DNA of 64,000 nucleotides from Cupriavidus pauculus (lineage in GTDB: Bacteria; Pseudomonadota; Gammaproteobacteria; Burkholderiales; Burkholderiaceae): contig NZ_VZOW01000002.1 of assembly GCF_008801835.1 (NCBI RefSeq), positions 310,001 to 374,000 on the forward strand, written 5' to 3'. Numbering within the stretch: position 1 is the first letter of the stretch; each line of letters starts with the position of its first letter. The position numbers and the translations under genes are program-made. This document shows positions 1 through 7,825 of the stretch, piece after piece. The notes beneath the pieces were generated by a model that had not been told where the DNA came from, searched no databases, and worked only from the letters and a program-made list of their open reading frames with translations.

Positions 1-391
1 CGAGAACCTGCTTCTGGTGATCGCCCAGCGCGAGGGCCGCGACATCGCCAGTTCCCTGCTGGTCTACGATGCCTCGCCGCCGGTCAGCACACTTTACGGC
101 CGCTACTGGGGCGCGATCGAACACCACCCGTGCCTGCATTTCGAAACCGCGTACTACCAGCCGCTCGAGTTCTGCATCGCCGAGGGCATCCGCACCTTCG
201 AAGGTGGTGCCCAGGGTGAGCACAAGATGGCGCGTGGATTTTTGCCTGTGGCCACGCGCTCGGCGCACTGGCTTGCGCATCCGTCGTTCGCCGATGCCGT
301 CGAACGATTTCTCGAACGCGAGCGCCAGGGCATCGACGCCTATCTGGACGAACTCAACGAACGCAACCCGTTCGCGCGGCAGTCAGACTGA
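1..391 (+). CDS. GNAT/FemAB-like acetyltransferase (PF04339 type), 5' end outside window
   Basis: Only the C-terminal ~129 residues are present; the reading frame is open from base 2, so the gene begins left of the window. The tail carries the pattern FEGGAQGEHKMARGF followed by a helix with AVERFLERER, which I recognise from the PF04339 (formerly DUF482) proteins, a FemAB-related acyltransferase fold of unknown substrate. That assignment is family recognition; the substrate is not known. The same tail occurs again in damaged form at 1277-1548, so this is the intact half of a duplicated gene end. The cytochrome b561 remnant starts one base after the stop codon on the other strand. Confidence 0.7.
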   Translation, partial: ENLLLVIAQREGRDIASSLLVYDASPPVSTLYGRYWGAIEHHPCLHFETAYYQPLEFCIAEGIRTFEGGAQGEHKMARGFLPVATRSAHWLAHPSFADAVERFLERERQGIDAYLDELNERNPFARQSD

Positions 392-392
392 T

Positions 393-616
393 CTACCTGC
401 TGCGCCACATCCGGCGCAGCGTGTTGTCGCCCAGCATGTAGTGATGGAACAGTGCGGCCATCGCATGCAGCCCGATCACGGTGTAAAACGCGGTGCCGAT
501 GGATTCATGGAGATCCTTGGCGATGCCCTTCAGTTGCACGTCCGCCACCACCGTCGCCGGCATCGTCCGGCCGCCCATTCCAGCAGATGCCCGCCCGCAT
601 CGAGCGCAACGATGCC
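393..616 (-). pseudogene. Cytochrome b561 C-terminal remnant
   Basis: The last ~50 codons match the intact cytochrome b561 at 1550-2125 almost residue for residue, including GLHAMAALFHHYMLGDNTLR. Reading back into the gene, one C is missing at about 572-575 relative to the intact copy, which shifts the frame. Nucleotide similarity ends near 616, where the sequence jumps to what in the intact copy lies just upstream of the SGHY gene. An internal deletion of roughly 0.4 kb has therefore removed the N-terminal transmembrane part. With no first heme-binding helices left, it cannot make a working cytochrome. It is the dead copy of a tandem duplication. Confidence 0.8.
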
Positions 617-718
617 TCAAAGACCCACACCTGCCGCCTTGTTGATGAGAGGCAAATCGCATCGCGGATTCCGCGCGGACACTCTACGTTTTGCCACTTG
701 CGAGCCAAGGAAACACAC

Positions 719-1261
719 ATGCTTACCGCTCACCAGTTTGACAAGCTGGAGCAACTCTGTGCCGCGCGCCTGCGCATGGTGCCGCTCCACGTGAGGGGGC
801 CCAATCCCCAGGATCCCGCCGATCAATTTCAGATATTCCAGCTCGAGCGGCATAGCGAAGATCAGTATTACCTGATCTCGACCGCGCATGCCCGCGCCCG
901 CGTGCCGCCGCTGCACGCCTGTTACGTGTTCGTGATCCTGCAGGATGATCCGGGCCGGGTGTATTGCGGGCTGGTGGACGAGCTGGACAGCTATATCGGA
1001 TTCGTAGTGGAAGGACATACATCGCTTTCGATGCGTGCCCCGGTCCTGTACGCCGGCACACTCCAATTCGAGTTGGGCCGCCTTGTCAGCTGGAGCAATG
1101 GCAGCGGCCACTACCGCCCGCCGGCCTCGCTGGCCTCCGTCAATTTGATTCCGGCAGTGCAAAGGCTGCTTCCTAAGGAAAAATTCCAGGACTTTTTTTC
1201 GCCAATGCAAGAACTACGACTCCGCACGACGACGCCAGAACGCCGCCATTCCATCCCATAA
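719..1261 (+). CDS. SGHYRPP-motif protein, copy A (function unknown)
   Basis: A 180-residue protein with no signal peptide or membrane segment. The ATG is preceded by CCAAGGAAAC, a fair ribosome site, and begins MLTAHQFDKLEQL. The core has three recognisable blocks: a YYLI/VFVILQDDPGRVYCG strand pair, EGHTSLSMRAPVLYAG, and LVSWSNGSGHYRPPASL. Paralogues lie at 2320-2823 (very close) and on the minus strand at 37763-38311 (distant but sharing all blocks). The last ~20 residues (rich in Arg and Thr) differ from copy B because sequence just before the duplication junction has drifted. I know GHxSL...SGHYxP blocks from uncharacterised bacterial proteins, some of them secreted effectors, but assign no function here. 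Confidence 0.75.
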   Translation: MLTAHQFDKLEQLCAARLRMVPLHVRGPNPQDPADQFQIFQLERHSEDQYYLISTAHARARVPPLHACYVFVILQDDPGRVYCGLVDELDSYIGFVVEGHTSLSMRAPVLYAGTLQFELGRLVSWSNGSGHYRPPASLASVNLIPAVQRLLPKEKFQDFFSPMQELRLRTTTPERRHSIP

Positions 1262-1281
1262 AAACCCCGCCACAAAATGCC
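1254..1281. terminator. Decayed copy of the ppa/SGHY terminator at the duplication junction
   Basis: The bases CCATAAAAACCCCGCC...ATGCCGG resemble the working hairpin at 2859-2890, but the 3' arm is broken (TGCCGG in place of GGCGGG) and the following T-run is gone. Immediately after it the sequence becomes the internal part of the acetyltransferase gene, so this marks the junction between the two duplicated units. It is probably no longer functional. Confidence 0.55.
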
Positions 1282-1548
1282 GGTACTGGGACGCGCTCGA
1301 ACATCACCCATGCCTGCATTTCGAAACCGCGTACTGCCAGCCGATCGAGTTCTGCATCGTCGAGGGCATCCGCACTTTCGAAGGCGGTGCGCACGGCGAG
1401 CACAAGATGGCGCGTGAACTCCTGCTGGCTTGCGCATCCGTCATTCGCGGATGCCGTCGAACGATTTCTCGAACGCGAACGCCAGGGCATCGACGCCTAT
1501 CTGGACGAACTCAACGAGCGCAATCCGTTCGCACGGCAGGCACACTGA
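1277..1548 (+). pseudogene. Acetyltransferase (PF04339-like) tail, decayed second copy
   Basis: The sequence matches 103-391 of the first copy from RYW..EHHPCLHFETA onwards. It lacks any start or N-terminal two thirds. After GEHKMAR it shows a net loss of 23 bases relative to copy A (between about 1417 and 1430), which throws the rest out of frame. The C-terminal coding sequence then continues in another frame to a TGA at 1546-1548. It is a non-functional leftover of the tandem duplication and sits tail to tail with the intact cytochrome b561. Confidence 0.8.
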
Positions 1549-1549
1549 G

Positions 1550-2125
1550 TTACTTGCCCCGCCACATCCGGCGCAGCGTGTTGTCGCCCAGCATGTAGTG
1601 ATGGAACAGCGCAGCCATCGCATGCAGCCCGATCACTGTGTAGAACGCGGTGCCAATCGATTCGTGGAGATCCTTGGCGATGTCCTTCAGATGCGCGTCC
1701 GGCGCCACCATGGCCGGCATGGTCAGGCCGCCCCATTCCAGCAGATGCCCACCCGCGTTGAGCGTGACGATGCCAAGGATCGGTTGCGCGACGATAAACA
1801 GGTAGAGCACCCAGTGCATCGCATCGCCGGCCAGCTGCATCCAGCGCGCGCCGGGTTCTGCCGCAGGCGCGCCGCGCACCAGCCGCCACAGCAGACGCGG
1901 TACGGCCAGCGCCAATACCAGCGCGCCAGTCCATTCGTGAACGCTCATTGCCAGCGCACGCGCCGGCGTGCCCTTGGCGGCGAATCCCTTGAGTTCGATC
2001 GCGGCATACGCAGCGGCCACCAGCAGGAATATCGCCCAATGCAGAACGATGGCCAGACCGTTGTATCGGGCGAAGCCGGCACGGGCATCGCCGGCACCGC
2101 CGGCTTGTGCATTTGTGGGAGTCAT
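1550..2125 (-). CDS. Cytochrome b561 family protein
   Basis: A 191-residue protein. The ATG at 2125 is preferred over an upstream TTG. It has four predicted transmembrane helices: about 16-38 (GLAIVLHWAIFLLVAAAY), 55-75, 100-120 (MHWVLYLFIVAQPILGIV) and 150-172 (GTAFYTVIGLHAMAALFHH). Histidines in helix positions (IVLHWA, SVHEWTG, AMHWVL, GLHAMAALFHH) fit the two b-type hemes of the family. These inner-membrane di-heme proteins oxidise quinol and pass electrons to acceptors such as superoxide (CybB) or periplasmic partners; the acceptor here is unknown. It is the surviving copy; the duplicate at 393-616 is a remnant. Confidence 0.85.
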   Translation of the reverse strand: MTPTNAQAGGAGDARAGFARYNGLAIVLHWAIFLLVAAAYAAIELKGFAAKGTPARALAMSVHEWTGALVLALAVPRLLWRLVRGAPAAEPGARWMQLAGDAMHWVLYLFIVAQPILGIVTLNAGGHLLEWGGLTMPAMVAPDAHLKDIAKDLHESIGTAFYTVIGLHAMAALFHHYMLGDNTLRRMWRGK

Positions 2126-2319
2126 AAGCAATTGCGTCCTCGAGGATGGGCTTAAAGGGGCCGAGCAACACGGTGCCGGCTTTCGTCAGCCCGCTATTCT
2201 GACCCGGCCCGCCCACCTGAACGACCACCACCAGCCGCATCGTTGATGACAGGCAAATCGCATCGCGGATTCCGCGCGGACACTTTACGTTTCGCCACTT
2301 GCGAGCCGAGGAAACTCAC

Positions 2320-2823
2320 ATGCTTACCGCCCACCAGCTTGACGAGCTGGAGCAACTCTATACCGCGCGCATGCGAATGGTGCCGCTTCCCCTGAAGTGT
2401 CGCAGCCTCCAGGATCCCGCAGAACAATGGCAGATCTTTCAGCTCCAGCGGCATAGCGAGGATCAGTACTATCTGATCCCGACGGCACATGGGCGCCGCC
2501 GCGTGCCGCCGCTGCACGCCTTTTACACTTTCGTGATCCTGCGGGATGATCCGGGCCGGGTGTACTGCGGGCTGCAGGGCGGGCTGCCAAGCCAGATCGA
2601 GTTCGAAGTGGAAGGACACACATCGCTTTCGATGCGCGCCCCGGTCCTGTACGCCGGCTCCATCCAATTCGATCGTGGCCGCCTTGTCAGTTGGACCAAT
2701 GGCAGCGGCCACTACCGCCCGCCGGCCTCGCTGGCGACCGTCAATCTGATTCCAGCAGTGCAAAGGCTGCTGCCGAAGGAAAAATTCCAGGACATTTTGG
2801 GTCCCATGCAGCCACGCAATTGA
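2320..2823 (+). CDS. SGHYRPP-motif protein, copy B (function unknown)
   Basis: A 167-residue soluble protein, closely similar to copy A at 719-1261 and starting MLTAHQLDELEQLY. The upstream 50 bases, including the ribosome site, are almost the same in both copies. Conserved blocks are EDQYYLIPTAH, VILRDDPGRVYCGL, EGHTSLSMRAPVLYAG and LVSWTNGSGHYRPPASL. The C-terminus FQDILGPMQPRN is probably the ancestral end, since the gene runs straight into the working terminator at 2859-2890. Keeping two intact copies while the neighbours decayed suggests selection or recent duplication. Function unknown. Confidence 0.75.
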   Translation: MLTAHQLDELEQLYTARMRMVPLPLKCRSLQDPAEQWQIFQLQRHSEDQYYLIPTAHGRRRVPPLHAFYTFVILRDDPGRVYCGLQGGLPSQIEFEVEGHTSLSMRAPVLYAGSIQFDRGRLVSWTNGSGHYRPPASLATVNLIPAVQRLLPKEKFQDILGPMQPRN

Positions 2824-2858
2824 ACACGTTGCCGCCGGCACACCGCCATACCAACCAT

Positions 2859-2890
2859 AAAAAAACCCGCCACGAAAGGCGGGTTTCTTG
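2859..2890. terminator. Bidirectional rho-independent terminator between SGHY copy B and ppa
   Basis: The inverted repeat AAACCCGCC / GGCGGGTTT with loop ACGAAA has an A-run on the left and TTTCTT on the right. Read on the minus strand (after ppa) it ends in a seven-T tract, so it is strongest for ppa. It also serves the plus-strand SGHY gene, whose stop codon is 35 bases upstream. Confidence 0.85.
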
Positions 2891-2908
2891 CACCGGTGCC
2901 GCGTCCGC

Positions 2909-3436
2909 TTACTTCTTGAAGTTGGCCACGCCGTCGGTGATTTCCTTGTGGGCTTCCTCGATGCCGGCCCAGCCTTCAACCTTGACCCACTTACCCGCTT
3001 CGAGTGCCTTGTAGTTCTCAAAGAAATGCTTGATCTGGTCGAGCAGGTTTTGCGGCACGTCCGACAGGCCCTTGATGTGTGCGGTGGCAGGCGACAGCTT
3101 GTCGACCGGCACAGCCACCAGCTTGGCATCGACGCCCGACTCGTCGGTCATCTTCAGCATGCCCAGTGCACGGCAACGCACCACAGCGCCAGCCAGGATC
3201 GGGAACGGCGTGAGAACCAGCACGTCCACCGGGTCGCCGTCGCCCGACAGCGTTTGCGGGATAAAGCCGTAGTTGGCCGGGTAACGCATGCCCGTGCCGA
3301 TAAAGCGGTCGACGAACAGCAGGCCGGTTTCCTTGTCGGCTTCGTACTTCACCGGATCGCTCTGGGCCGAAATCTCGATGATGACGTTGAAATCGTTGGG
3401 AAGGTCCTTGCCCGGCGAGACGAGGTTGAAGCTCAT
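2909..3436 (-). CDS. ppa: Inorganic pyrophosphatase, family I
   Basis: A 175-residue cytoplasmic enzyme that hydrolyses pyrophosphate to two phosphates and so pulls biosynthetic reactions forward. The length and sequence are those of the bacterial hexameric family I. The metal-binding signature [11 protein letters not shown] lies near residue 67, [11 protein letters not shown] near 52, and the N-terminal [15 protein letters not shown] carries the usual catalytic Glu and Lys. The start [11 protein letters not shown] is the normal family start, with GGAGAACTCGC upstream. The gene is followed within 20 bases by a strong terminator and has no operon partner. Confidence 0.97.
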   Translation of the reverse strand: MSFNLVSPGKDLPNDFNVIIEISAQSDPVKYEADKETGLLFVDRFIGTGMRYPANYGFIPQTLSGDGDPVDVLVLTPFPILAGAVVRCRALGMLKMTDESGVDAKLVAVPVDKLSPATAHIKGLSDVPQNLLDQIKHFFENYKALEAGKWVKVEGWAGIEEAHKEITDGVANFKK

Positions 3437-3671
3437 GCGAGTTCTCCGAATACCTGTGGAATGGGATGGCCGGCATTATAGCGGGTTGGTCCTGACCACA
3501 GGCTGACAGCGCGCCACGCCACTGCATTGGCCGCGACGCCTGCGGCACACCGCGTCGGCACCGGCCGCGGATGTGCGCCCGGACCGATGTCTTGCGCACC
3601 GGTCACGCTGCGCCATAATGCGACATTCCCGATTTTCAGCATCTGCTCCATTGCGGAGCCCGGAGACACGT

Positions 3672-5108
3672 ATGCATGCCCAGCATTTCGTCGCCAACCG
3701 TCTGATTGCGCCCGATTCCGGCCTGCGCATCAAGGTGTTCGACCCGTCCAGCGGCGAGCCGTTTGCCGAGATCGCGCGCGGCAACGCCACCGACGTCAGC
3801 GTCGCCGTGCACGCCGCTCGCCAGGCCTTGGAAGGCGAATGGGGTGCGATGGACCCGGCCGATCGCGTGCGCCTGCTTAATCGCGTGGCACTCAAGCTGA
3901 TCGAGCATGAGGACGAACTGGCCGAACTGGAAGCGCGCGACACCGGCAAGCCTTTGCGCCAGGCCCGTGCCGATGCCCGCGCCGTGGCGCGCTATTTCGA
4001 GTTCTACGCCGGCGCCGCCGACAAGCTGCACGGCCAGACGATTCCCTATCGCACCGGCTACACCGTGCTGACCGTGCGCGAGCCGCACGGAGTCACCGCC
4101 CACATCGTGCCGTGGAACTACCCGCTGCAGATCTTCGGCCGCAGCGTCGGCGCGGCGCTGGCCACCGGCAACGCCTGCGTGGTGAAGCCCGCCGAGGACG
4201 CCTGCCTGTCGATCCTGCGCGTGGCCGAACTGGCCGCCGAGGCGGGGCTGCCCGAAGGCGCGCTGAATATCGTCACCGGCTACGGCCATGAGGCCGGCGC
4301 CGCGCTGGCACGACATCCCGGCATCAACCATATTTCATTCACAGGGTCGCCCGAAACCGGCAAGCTGGTCGCGCAGCTTGCCGCCGAAAACCATGTTCCG
4401 GTGACGCTGGAACTGGGCGGCAAGTCGCCGCAGGTGGTGTTTGCCGATGCCGATCTCGATGCGCTGCTGCCGGTGGTGGTCAACGGCATCGTGCAGAATG
4501 CGGGCCAGACGTGTTCGGCCGGCAGCCGTCTGCTGGTGGAGCGCCCCGTGTACGAAACGCTGCTCGACCGTCTGTCGGGCGTGTTCGAATCGCTCCGCGT
4601 GGGGCCTTCGGCGCTCGACCTCGAATGCGGCCCGTTGATCAGCCGCAAGCAGCAGCAGCGCGTGTGGGACTTCGTCTCCGACGCGCAGCACGCCGGTATC
4701 GCGGTCATGGCGCAGGGCCAGATCGTCGGCGACGCGCCGGAGTCCGGCTACTATCAGGTGCCGATGCTGTTCCGCGACGTGCCGCCCACCCATCGGCTTG
4801 CCCAGGAGGAAGTGTTTGGCCCGCTGCTGGCCGCCATGCCGTTCGATACCGAAGACGAGGCCGTGCGCCTGGCCAACGGCACGGCCTACGGTCTGGTGGC
4901 CGGCGTCTGGACGCGCGACGGCGCCCGCCAGATGCGGTTGGCGCGCAAACTGCGCGCGGGCCAGGTCTTTATCAACAACTACGGCGCCGGCGGCGGCGTC
5001 GAGCTGCCATTCGGCGGCACCGGCCAGTCGGGCCACGGCCGCGAGAAGGGCTTCGAAGCCCTGTACGGATTTACCACTCTGAAAACCATCGCCATTCAAC
5101 ATGGGTAG
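3672..5108 (+). CDS. NAD(P)-dependent aldehyde dehydrogenase (betaine-aldehyde type)
   Basis: A 478-residue cytoplasmic enzyme of the aldehyde dehydrogenase superfamily, oxidising an aldehyde to its acid. Glu247 in VTLELGGKSPQ is the general base and Cys281 in NAGQTCSAGSRLL the nucleophile. The cofactor-binding segments IVPWNYPLQIF and FTGSPETGK are present, as is the C-terminal QEEVFGPLL. The ATG at 3672 is chosen because GGAGCCCGGAGA precedes it and the protein then has normal family length. The stop overlaps the start of the small membrane protein gene by 8 bases. With a dehydrogenase and a carrier downstream, it probably belongs to a short catabolic pathway; the substrate cannot be read from sequence. 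Confidence 0.9.
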   Translation: MHAQHFVANRLIAPDSGLRIKVFDPSSGEPFAEIARGNATDVSVAVHAARQALEGEWGAMDPADRVRLLNRVALKLIEHEDELAELEARDTGKPLRQARADARAVARYFEFYAGAADKLHGQTIPYRTGYTVLTVREPHGVTAHIVPWNYPLQIFGRSVGAALATGNACVVKPAEDACLSILRVAELAAEAGLPEGALNIVTGYGHEAGAALARHPGINHISFTGSPETGKLVAQLAAENHVPVTLELGGKSPQVVFADADLDALLPVVVNGIVQNAGQTCSAGSRLLVERPVYETLLDRLSGVFESLRVGPSALDLECGPLISRKQQQRVWDFVSDAQHAGIAVMAQGQIVGDAPESGYYQVPMLFRDVPPTHRLAQEEVFGPLLAAMPFDTEDEAVRLANGTAYGLVAGVWTRDGARQMRLARKLRAGQVFINNYGAGGGVELPFGGTGQSGHGREKGFEALYGFTTLKTIAIQHG

Positions 5109-5343
5109 CATTAATTTCCTTTCGGTCGCGTTCGCCATCTTCTTTTTCTGGATGGCCTGGCACGTCAAGAACAAGCGCGCCACCAATCCATCGGGCATGC
5201 CCCGCCTGCAGGTGTTCAAGCGCAAATGGGGCGACACCGTGGGCGACCGCGTGCACTGGTGCCTCTACGTGGCGCTGCCGTTTTTGCTGGCGCTGATGAT
5301 GGTCGCCAACGCACTGCGCGGACGCGGACCGTTCTCGCATTGA
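5101..5343 (+). CDS. Small two-helix membrane protein (unknown function)
   Basis: An 80-residue protein with a hydrophobic N-terminal segment (FLSVAFAIFFFWMAWHV, residues 6-22) and a second one (WCLYVALPFLLALMMVANAL, 53-72). A basic loop between them contains KRKWGDTVGDRVH. The ATG lies inside the last codons of the aldehyde dehydrogenase gene, in another frame, with 8 bases shared. This is a common sign of translational coupling. I do not recognise a family. It could be an accessory membrane subunit or a small regulator; that is speculation. Confidence 0.6.
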   Translation: MGSINFLSVAFAIFFFWMAWHVKNKRATNPSGMPRLQVFKRKWGDTVGDRVHWCLYVALPFLLALMMVANALRGRGPFSH

Positions 5344-5497
5344 GTGCATTGAGCGCACTGACTTGCACCCCAATCGCCATGCAATGATTTGCGCCGTTCG
5401 GCCTGATTCGCACTGATCGGCCCAATTCGCTTTATCGATGTTCCGCCCGCAGCGCGGCACAGACCGCGCCGGGCCTCACCCAAACAGGAGACAGGCA

Positions 5498-6259
5498 ATG
5501 ACCAGACTGGCTGGCAAGGTGGCGATTGTGACGGGCGGCGGCTCGGGATTTGGCGAAGGCATTGCGCGGACCTTCGCGCGCGAGGGGGCTGGCGTGATGG
5601 TGGCCGACCTCAACGCCGAAGCCGCCGAGCGCGTGGCCGCGGCGATTCGCGATGCGGGCGGCCAGGCGCACGCGGTGCGCGCCGACGTTTCGCGCGGCGA
5701 CGACGTGGCGGCGATGCGCGACGCCACGCTCAAGGCGTTCGGCGACGTGCATTGCGTGGTCAATAACGCCGGCACCACGCATCGCAACAAGCCGATCCTC
5801 GAAGTCACCGAAGAAGAGTTCGACCGCGTCTACGCCGTCAACGTCAAGAGTATCTATTGGTCGGCCCACCATTTCATCGGACATTTTCGCCAGCGCGGCG
5901 GCGGCAATTTCGTCAATGTCGCGTCCACCGCCGGCATCCGTCCGCGTCCGGGCCTGGTCTGGTACAACGGCAGCAAGGGCGCGGTGATCGTCGCCAGCAA
6001 GGCAATGGCCGCCGAACTCGGTCCCGACAACATCCGCGTCAATTGCGTCAATCCCGTCATTGGCGCGACCGGTCTGCTCGAGCAGTTCATGGGCATGCCG
6101 GACACGCCCGAGAATCGCGCCAGGTTCCTCGCCACGATCCCGATGGGCCGCATGTCGACCCCGCAGGACGTGGCCAACGCCTGCCTGTATCTGGCATCGG
6201 ACGAAGCGGCGTTCATCACCGGCACCTGCATCGAGGTGGACGGCGGACGCTGCGTCTGA
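5498..6259 (+). CDS. Short-chain dehydrogenase/reductase (SDR)
   Basis: A 253-residue classical SDR using NAD(H) or NADP(H). The Rossmann motif TGGGSGFGEGIA is at residues 12-23. Asp near 37 (VMVADLNAE) after strand 2 suggests preference for NAD. NNAG follows, then the catalytic Ser143 (VASTAG), Tyr156 and Lys160 (YNGSK). The C-terminal FITGTCIEVDGGRCV is typical of the 3-oxoacyl-ACP reductase/glucose dehydrogenase-like group. CAGGAGACAGGCA precedes the ATG, an excellent ribosome site. The gene sits between an aldehyde dehydrogenase and an MFS carrier, so an alcohol or ketone dehydrogenase in the same catabolic route is likely; the substrate is unknown. Confidence 0.9.
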   Translation: MTRLAGKVAIVTGGGSGFGEGIARTFAREGAGVMVADLNAEAAERVAAAIRDAGGQAHAVRADVSRGDDVAAMRDATLKAFGDVHCVVNNAGTTHRNKPILEVTEEEFDRVYAVNVKSIYWSAHHFIGHFRQRGGGNFVNVASTAGIRPRPGLVWYNGSKGAVIVASKAMAAELGPDNIRVNCVNPVIGATGLLEQFMGMPDTPENRARFLATIPMGRMSTPQDVANACLYLASDEAAFITGTCIEVDGGRCV

Positions 6260-6335
6260 GCGGCGCGCCAAAGAATCCAGTTTTTTCACCAGCGGTAACG
6301 TCGTACATCTACAAAAACCCAACGAGGAGACACCG

Positions 6336-7649
6336 ATGACAACCACCGCAGTCAATACCGGCGCGCGCGACGCCAGTTTCGAAGACGCCGTCTATCGCAA
6401 GGTCAGCTGGCGGCTAGTGCCTTTCCTGCTGCTCTGTTACGTGGTGGCCTATCTGGACCGCGTCAACGTGGGCTTCGCCAAGCTGCAGATGCTCAGCGAC
6501 CTCAAGTTCAGCGAAACCATCTACGGCCTGGGCGCGGGCATCTTCTTCATCGGCTACTTCCTGTTCGAGGTGCCGAGCAACGTCATCCTGCACAAGGTCG
6601 GCGCGCGCATCTGGATTGCGCGGATCATGATCACCTGGGGCGTGATTTCGGCGGCAATGATGTTCGTCACCACGCCGACCATGTTCTACGTGCTGCGCTT
6701 TCTGCTGGGCGTGGCCGAGGCCGGCTTCTTCCCCGGCATCATCCTGTATCTGACCTACTGGTATCCGGCCAATCGGCGCGGTCGCACCACCACGTATTTC
6801 ATGACCGCCATTGCGCTGTCCGGCGTGATCGGCGGGCCGCTGTCCGGCTGGCTGATGCAATCCTTCGACGGCCACAACGGCTGGTCGGGCTGGCAATGGA
6901 TGTTCCTGGTCGAAGGGATTCCGTCGATCCTGGTCGGCATCTGGGTGCTGCTGTTTCTGGACGACCGCATCGCGCACGCCAAATGGCTGAACGCGGAAGA
7001 GAAAGCGCTGCTCGAGCGCAATATCTCGGCCGAGAACCAGCACAAGGAAGATCCGCCCGTCGCGCAGGTATTGTCCAGCCCGCGCGTCTGGCTGATGAGC
7101 GCGATCTACTTCAGCTTCGTGATGGGGCTGTACGGCGTGAGCTTCTGGCTGCCGACCATCATCAAGCAGACCGGCGTGAAAGGCGCGCTCGATGTGGGCC
7201 TGCTGACCGCCATCCCGTATGGCTGCGCCGTGATCGGCATGGTGCTGGTGGCGTATAGCGCGGACCGCAGCGGCGAACGGCGTTGGCATATCGCGCTGCC
7301 CGCGCTGGCGGGTGCGGTGGGGCTGGTGCTGTCGGTGCAATGGCATGGCGACACCACGCTGGCCATGGTGGCCCTGACGCTCGCCACGATCGGGATCCTG
7401 ACCACGCTGCCGCTGTTCTGGAGCCTGCCGACCGCCTTCCTGGCCGGCACCGGTGCGGCCGCCGGCATCGCGCTGATCAATTCGCTGGGCAACCTCGCGG
7501 GCTTCATCAGCCCCTACGCCGTGGGCTGGCTCAAGGACCTGACGCAAAGCACCGATTCCGGCATGTATCTGCTGGCCGTGTGCATGGTGGTGGGCGCCGC
7601 GCTGACGTTGTCTGTGCCAGCCAGGATGGTCAACAGGCGCGGCGAGTGA
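6336..7649 (+). CDS. MFS transporter, anion:cation symporter (ACS) type
   Basis: A 437-residue inner-membrane carrier with 12 predicted helices. The signature YLDRVNVGFAKLQM in helix 1 and RFLLGVAEAGFFPGIILYLTYW in helices 4-5 mark the phthalate/tartrate/glucarate (ACS) branch, which imports organic anions. The central loop between helices 6 and 7 (KWLNAEEKALLERNI) is also typical. The ribosome site is GAGGAGACACCG before the ATG. It follows the dehydrogenase gene by 76 bases and is probably co-transcribed, supplying the substrate for the upstream enzymes. Confidence 0.88.
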   Translation: MTTTAVNTGARDASFEDAVYRKVSWRLVPFLLLCYVVAYLDRVNVGFAKLQMLSDLKFSETIYGLGAGIFFIGYFLFEVPSNVILHKVGARIWIARIMITWGVISAAMMFVTTPTMFYVLRFLLGVAEAGFFPGIILYLTYWYPANRRGRTTTYFMTAIALSGVIGGPLSGWLMQSFDGHNGWSGWQWMFLVEGIPSILVGIWVLLFLDDRIAHAKWLNAEEKALLERNISAENQHKEDPPVAQVLSSPRVWLMSAIYFSFVMGLYGVSFWLPTIIKQTGVKGALDVGLLTAIPYGCAVIGMVLVAYSADRSGERRWHIALPALAGAVGLVLSVQWHGDTTLAMVALTLATIGILTTLPLFWSLPTAFLAGTGAAAGIALINSLGNLAGFISPYAVGWLKDLTQSTDSGMYLLAVCMVVGAALTLSVPARMVNRRGE

Positions 7650-7825
7650 TGCGTGGCTACCAATGCGCAGATGCCGATCGGTAGCCACTGAAGCGCGGTG
7701 AATCGAACCCAGCCGCCGCTGCGGCGGCGTGGCCCGCTTCCGCGCAGCGGGCTTCATCGACGAACGAGCCGCGCCGCTGCAGCCGGATCACGCCAGCACG
7801 GCGTACCGGCCAGTGACGCGCCTCG
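7650..7825. other. Convergent intergenic region with GC-rich hairpins
   Basis: Between the carrier and chpA stop codons. It contains the inverted repeats GCCGCCGC/GCGGCGGC and CCCGCTTCC/GCGCAGCGGG, which could fold in RNA. No T-run follows either, so I do not call an intrinsic terminator. Confidence 0.3.

Larger units (their letters stand above)
1..2892. repeat. Tandem duplication of about 1.3-1.6 kb with reciprocal gene loss
   Basis: Unit A is about 103-1278 and unit B about 1277-2890. Both run: 3' end of acetyltransferase, cytochrome b561 (minus strand), SGHY-motif gene, terminator hairpin. Unit A kept the acetyltransferase and SGHY gene but deleted most of b561. Unit B kept b561 and SGHY but holds only a frameshifted acetyltransferase tail. 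The boundaries were read by eye and are good to within tens of bases. Confidence 0.8.

Noticed and set aside
5344..5497. AGTGC/GCACT inverted repeat after the small membrane protein as a terminator
   Set aside because: Only five base pairs and no T-run follows.
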